Below, piece by piece: positions 13,307-16,364 of a DNA stretch of 16,364 nt. A model generated the notes under the pieces. The model saw only the letters and a program-made list of their open reading frames with translations. It was not told the origin of the DNA and made no database searches. Within the stretch, counting starts at the first letter, position 1; every line of letters begins with the position of its first letter. Source of the stretch: Oscillospiraceae bacterium (lineage in GTDB: Bacteria; Bacillota; Clostridia; Oscillospirales; Oscillospiraceae). The stretch spans positions 1 to 16,364 of the forward strand of contig CADCLH010000092.1 of assembly GCA_902802215.1 (NCBI GenBank), read 5' to 3'. The translations under genes and the position numbers were made by a program.

Positions 13307-15194
13307 GCTCACGGCCTCCTTCGGCAAGCTCGAGAACGAGTCGCTGCGCTTCCACGACGGTCTGAACGTGATCTACGCCCCGAACGAGAGCGGCAAATCC
13401 ACCTGGTGCGCCTTCATCATGGCGATGCTCTACGGGGTGGACAGCGCCGAGCGGGCCCGGGCGGGCTATCTGCCGGACAAGCTGCGCTACGCGCCGTGGT
13501 CCGGCGCGCCCATGGAGGGCACGATGGAGCTGACGGCGGACCGCTGCGACATCACGATCACCCGCCGCACGCGCGCCAAAAACGCGCCGATGCAGGAGTT
13601 CTCCGCCGTCTACACCGGCACCGCGACCCCCGTCAGGGGACTGACCGGGGAAAACGCCGGCGAGCAGCTCACGGGCGTGAGCAAGGACGTGTTCCGGCGC
13701 AGCGCCTTCATCGCGCAGGGCGCGGTCGGCGTCAAGGGCAGCGGCGAGCTCGAGCAGCGCATCGCCTCGATCGTCACCACCGGCGAGGAGAGCTGCTCCT
13801 GGCAGGACGCGGACGAAATGCTGCGCGCCTGGCAGCGCCGCCGCCGCTGGAACCGCCGCGGACTGCTGCCCGAGCTCGAGGGGAAAATGGACGAGACCGA
13901 ACGCCGCCTCGAGGAGATGAGCGGCTCGATCCAGACGGCCGAGGAGCTGGACCGCCGCCTCGAACAGGCGCGCGCGGACTGCGCCTCGCTCGAGCAGCAG
14001 GTCACCGACGCCCGCAAGCGGGAACGCCGGGACGCGCTCGAGCGGCTGACGACGAGCCGTCAGGGCCTGCGGGAGAGCTCCGAAAAGCACGACGAGGCCA
14101 TGGACGCGCTCTCCGAGGCGCGCGAAAAGCTGCGCCTGAGCCGCTTCGGCCTGCGGGACCCGGACAGCCTCGAGCAGGAGCTCACGCCCGAGGCGGAGGA
14201 GCTCAAAGCCCTGCGCGGCCTCGGCGGCAAGCCGGGCAGTCCGATCCTCGCGCTGCTGTGCATGCTGCTGGCCATGGGGCTGGCGGCGCTGTACGCGCAC
14301 TTCCGCTACTGGTTCGTGATCGCCGCGGCGGCCCTGGCCTGCCTCGGCGCGCTGGTCCTGCTGATGCGCTGGGGGACGAAGAAGCGCGCGCACGATGCCT
14401 CGATGAGACGCCTGCGGGAGCTGCAGGAGAAATATCAGGTCCGCACGGAGGCGGAGCTGTTCGATGCCGTCGAGGAACACAAGCTCCTGTGGGAAGCCAT
14501 GGAGCAGGCGGAAAAGGAGGAGCGGCGGCAGCGCGGCGTCTTTGAGAAGGCCCGCGCGACGCTCGGCAGCATGGAGGAGACCGCGCTGCGTCAGCTCGAT
14601 TTCATCGACGGCAGCTCCGAGGCCGTCCGCCTCAGCCGGGAGCTGGGCGCGAAGCGCGCCGAGGTCGAGGACCTCAGCCGCCAGAGCGCGTCGCTCTACG
14701 GGAGGCTCGCCGCCATGGGCGACCCGCTGGTGCTCTCGAGCGCACTCGGCTGCATGAAGGAGGAGTACGGCTGCATCTGCGACGAGTACGACGCCATCAC
14801 CCTCGCCGCCGACACGCTGCGTCAGGCCAACGAGGAGATCCAGCGCCGCTTTACGCCCGAGCTCGGGCGCGTGGCCTCGGGCTACATGTCCGCGGTCACC
14901 GGCGGGCGCTACGCCGACGTGCTGCTGGACCGCGACTTCTCCGCCATGACCCGCGCCAGCGACGAGAGCGTCCACCACGAGGCGGAGTATCTCAGCGCGG
15001 GGACGCTGGACATGCTGTATCTGGCCGTGCGTCTGGCCGTGTGCGAGCTGGCTCTGCCCGAGGGGGAGAGCTGCCCGCTGATCCTGGACGACGCGCTGGT
15101 CAATCTGGACGACGAGAGGCTGGATCAGGCGATGAAGCTGCTGGGCGAGATCGCCAGGCAGCGTCAGGTCATCCTGTTCACGTGCCGGAAATGA
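13293..15194 (+). CDS. yhaN: SbcC/Rad50-like ATPase with a central membrane hairpin (YhaN type)
   Basis: A 633-residue SMC/Rad50-like ABC ATPase split by coiled coil. The N-terminal half has Walker A PNESGKST (30-37). The C-terminal half has the signature YLSAGTLDMLYLAVRLA (from 566), Walker B LILDD (596-600) and D-loop LVNLDDER. Two coiled-coil arms (about 180-300 and 365-500) meet at two adjacent hydrophobic segments (about 318-337 and 341-360), where Rad50 and SbcC carry a zinc hook. The protein is therefore probably anchored in the membrane at the tip of its coiled coil, with the ATPase head and its nuclease partner in the cytoplasm. It is shorter than B. subtilis YhaN (about 960). GGAGGAGG precedes the ATG at 13293. 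A second ATG three bases on is possible. Confidence 0.85.
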   Translation: MMIRKLTASFGKLENESLRFHDGLNVIYAPNESGKSTWCAFIMAMLYGVDSAERARAGYLPDKLRYAPWSGAPMEGTMELTADRCDITITRRTRAKNAPMQEFSAVYTGTATPVRGLTGENAGEQLTGVSKDVFRRSAFIAQGAVGVKGSGELEQRIASIVTTGEESCSWQDADEMLRAWQRRRRWNRRGLLPELEGKMDETERRLEEMSGSIQTAEELDRRLEQARADCASLEQQVTDARKRERRDALERLTTSRQGLRESSEKHDEAMDALSEAREKLRLSRFGLRDPDSLEQELTPEAEELKALRGLGGKPGSPILALLCMLLAMGLAALYAHFRYWFVIAAAALACLGALVLLMRWGTKKRAHDASMRRLRELQEKYQVRTEAELFDAVEEHKLLWEAMEQAEKEERRQRGVFEKARATLGSMEETALRQLDFIDGSSEAVRLSRELGAKRAEVEDLSRQSASLYGRLAAMGDPLVLSSALGCMKEEYGCICDEYDAITLAADTLRQANEEIQRRFTPELGRVASGYMSAVTGGRYADVLLDRDFSAMTRASDESVHHEAEYLSAGTLDMLYLAVRLAVCELALPEGESCPLILDDALVNLDDERLDQAMKLLGEIARQRQVILFTCRK

Positions 15195-15583
15195 AACGAC
15201 CGCCCGCTCTGCGCGTCCTCGTCGGCGTCGGCGCGCCCGCGCTCCTGCTCGCGCTCTGTCTGACGCTGCTGCGCGGCCGACACCTGTTCTGCCTGTTTTA
15301 CGAGCTGACGGGGCTGTACTGCCCCGGCTGCGGCTCGGGACGGGCGGCGCTCGCGCTGCTGCGCGGGCGCGTGGGCGAGGCCTTCGGCCACAACGCGCTG
15401 GCCATGCTTTTTCTGCCGCCCTGCGCGTATTTTCTGCTGCGGGAGTACCTGCGCTTCGTGTTCCCGGGCCTCGGGCTGAGGCCGACCGCTCTGCCCGCGT
15501 GGGCCGGACGGGTCAGTCTCGCGCTGATCCTCGCCTTCTGGGTGCTGCGCAACCTGCCCGCCTTCGCGTTTTTGGCGCCGTAG
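15191..15583 (+). CDS. DUF2752 small membrane protein
   Basis: A 130-residue protein that begins within the stop codon of the ATPase gene (ATGA overlap), so it is probably translationally coupled. It has three or four hydrophobic segments (about 8-27, 66-84 and 107-126), and between the first two the family hallmark GLYCPGCGSGRA with C44 and C47. DUF2752 proteins are short membrane proteins of unknown role. The CPGCG pair could bind a metal or act in redox chemistry, but that is speculation. Its place at the end of the ymdB-yhaO-yhaN operon, next to a membrane-anchored ATPase, makes a shared membrane site worth considering. Confidence 0.82.
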   Translation: MKRPPALRVLVGVGAPALLLALCLTLLRGRHLFCLFYELTGLYCPGCGSGRAALALLRGRVGEAFGHNALAMLFLPPCAYFLLREYLRFVFPGLGLRPTALPAWAGRVSLALILAFWVLRNLPAFAFLAP

Positions 15584-15591
15584 TGCGACGC

Positions 15592-15607
15592 CGTTTCACA
15601 TGAAACG
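15592..15607. promoter_or_regulatory. parS-like palindrome
   Basis: CGTTTCACATGAAACG matches the ParB-binding site parS (TGTTTCACGTGAAACA) at 13 of 16 positions, differing at both ends and at one central base. It contains a perfect GTTTCA-CA-TGAAAC inverted repeat in the 68-base gap before the zinc-ribbon gene. It might be a weak ParB site, a site for another regulator, or chance. Confidence 0.3.
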
Positions 15608-15651
15608 TTTCCATAATGCCACAGAAACACTCTGACAGGAGGGGAAAACAC

Positions 15652-16334
15652 ATGAAATACTGCCCGAACTGCGGCGCTCCGATCGAGGACGATCACAAGT
15701 TCTGCGCCAACTGCGGCGAGAAGCTCGATGCTCCCGCGTCCGTCGTGATGCCGCCCGAGCCCGTGTACACCGACGACCCCAAGCTGAAGCAGGACCCGGT
15801 GCTCGGCGCCTCGCCGAGCTTCGACGCGCCCGCGCCGAAGGACGAGAAGGTGCCGGAGCTGACGCTCCCGACCTCTGGGGGCTGGGCGCGGCCGCCGCGG
15901 TCCAGACCGCCCCGGAGCCCGCCAAGCCCGCCGAACCGGCCAAACCCGCAGAAGCCGCTCCTCCCGCCGAGGCCGCGGCCCCCGCGGCGAGCGTGCAGGC
16001 GCCGGTCTACGCCTCGGTCACGGAGGACGTGCACTACGACAACCCCCTCCGCGACGAGAAGGAGCAGAGCTGGGAGCTGCCGGACGACTACACCATGTCG
16101 CAGCCGCAGGAGCAGGGCGGCGAGAAGGCGCCGAACGCGGACCTGATGCTCGCCTGGAGCGTCATCCTGACCGGGCTGTGCAGCATCTGCGGCATCGTCG
16201 GCCTCGTCAAGTCCATCAAGGCCCGCAAGGCGCCCTGGCAGGAGAGGATCCGCCTCCTCAACAGTGCGAAGATCTGGCTGATCGTCGGCACGGTGCTCCA
16301 TCTTCTCGCCTACTTCGCCGGCGGCAGCCTCTGA
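15652..16334 (+). pseudogene. Zinc-ribbon membrane protein, interrupted by a frameshift
   Basis: The gene starts well: AGGAGGGG then ATG 15652. It encodes an N-terminal zinc ribbon, MKYCPNCGAPIEDDHKFCANCGEK (C4, C7, C18, C21), followed by an acidic, Pro-rich linker. Near 15868-15881 the sensible text leaves this frame. Read in the frame with one base fewer, it continues as DLWGLGAAAAVQTAPEP, an Ala/Pro/Glu/Lys-rich linker, then VYASVTEDVHYDN. It ends with two membrane segments (LMLAWSVILTGLCSICGIVGLV and IWLIVGTVLHLLAYFAGG). The upstream frame instead runs on as low-complexity Arg/Pro text to a stop at 16144-16146. The stretch GGGGG at 15877-15881 would restore the frame if it had one more G. 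Proteins with a zinc ribbon plus C-terminal membrane pair are common in Clostridia and of unknown function. A sequencing indel, mutation or phase variation are all possible. Confidence 0.75.
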
Positions 16335-16364
16335 TCCCGTATCTCAACACCGAGGAAGAATACC

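Noticed and set aside
13020..14978. A 652-codon open frame on the minus strand opposite yhaO/yhaN
   Set aside because: Antisense to two genes with complete catalytic motifs. The low-complexity Ala/Arg/Leu text is not protein-like.
1..16364. CRISPR array, tRNA or rRNA genes, insertion sequence or prophage
   Set aside because: I looked for regular direct repeats with spacers, tRNA-like cloverleafs, transposase or integrase motifs and terminal inverted repeats and found none.

Overview
This is a GC-rich (roughly 65% by eye), gene-dense chromosomal segment from a low-profile Firmicute. The best guess is a high-GC member of the Clostridia, probably the Oscillospiraceae/Oscillospirales. The reasons are a Spo0A-type sporulation regulator preceded by several 0A boxes, AGGAGG-type ribosome-binding sites, YmdB and YhaO/YhaN homologues, an MsmX/UgpC-type shared sugar-ABC ATPase, and a VanW-family membrane protein. 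I see no rRNA, tRNA, CRISPR, insertion sequence or phage gene.

Layout. (1) 1-1500, minus strand: a barnase-like secreted ribonuclease lies upstream of spo0A, which runs off the left edge. The 253-base gap between them is packed with Spo0A-box sequences. (2) 1566-2742, plus: a PAP2-family lipid phosphatase with its own promoter and a long disordered tail, followed by a 20-bp hairpin. (3) 2800-9664, plus: a strong extended -10 promoter precedes htpG, hemW, a vanW-family gene and metG, which are closely spaced and end at a bidirectional terminator. (4) 9689-11292, minus: the sugar ABC ATPase and a 55-residue membrane peptide, separated by a 34-base palindrome that overlaps the ATPase promoter. 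(5) 11355-16334, plus: ymdB, an SbcD/YhaO-like nuclease, a membrane-anchored SbcC/YhaN-like ATPase and a DUF2752 protein overlap end to end (ATGA or 14-base overlaps). A zinc-ribbon membrane protein follows.

How the genes fit together. Most genes are housekeeping: chaperone, heme chaperone, methionyl-tRNA synthetase. The ymdB operon links a cyclic-nucleotide/RNA-turnover phosphodiesterase to a putative membrane-tethered Mre11/Rad50-like pair and is the most system-like unit here.

Oddities. The Spo0A receiver domain has Glu in place of the phospho-accepting Asp and Pro in place of one metal-binding acidic residue. Four genes carry what look like short internal deletions or frameshifts at conserved places: PAP2 near 2130, hemW near 4927, metG near 8779 and the zinc-ribbon gene near 15870-15881. 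That is many for so short a window and points either to assembly compaction or to real gene decay. All calls come from reading the sequence; no database search was possible.
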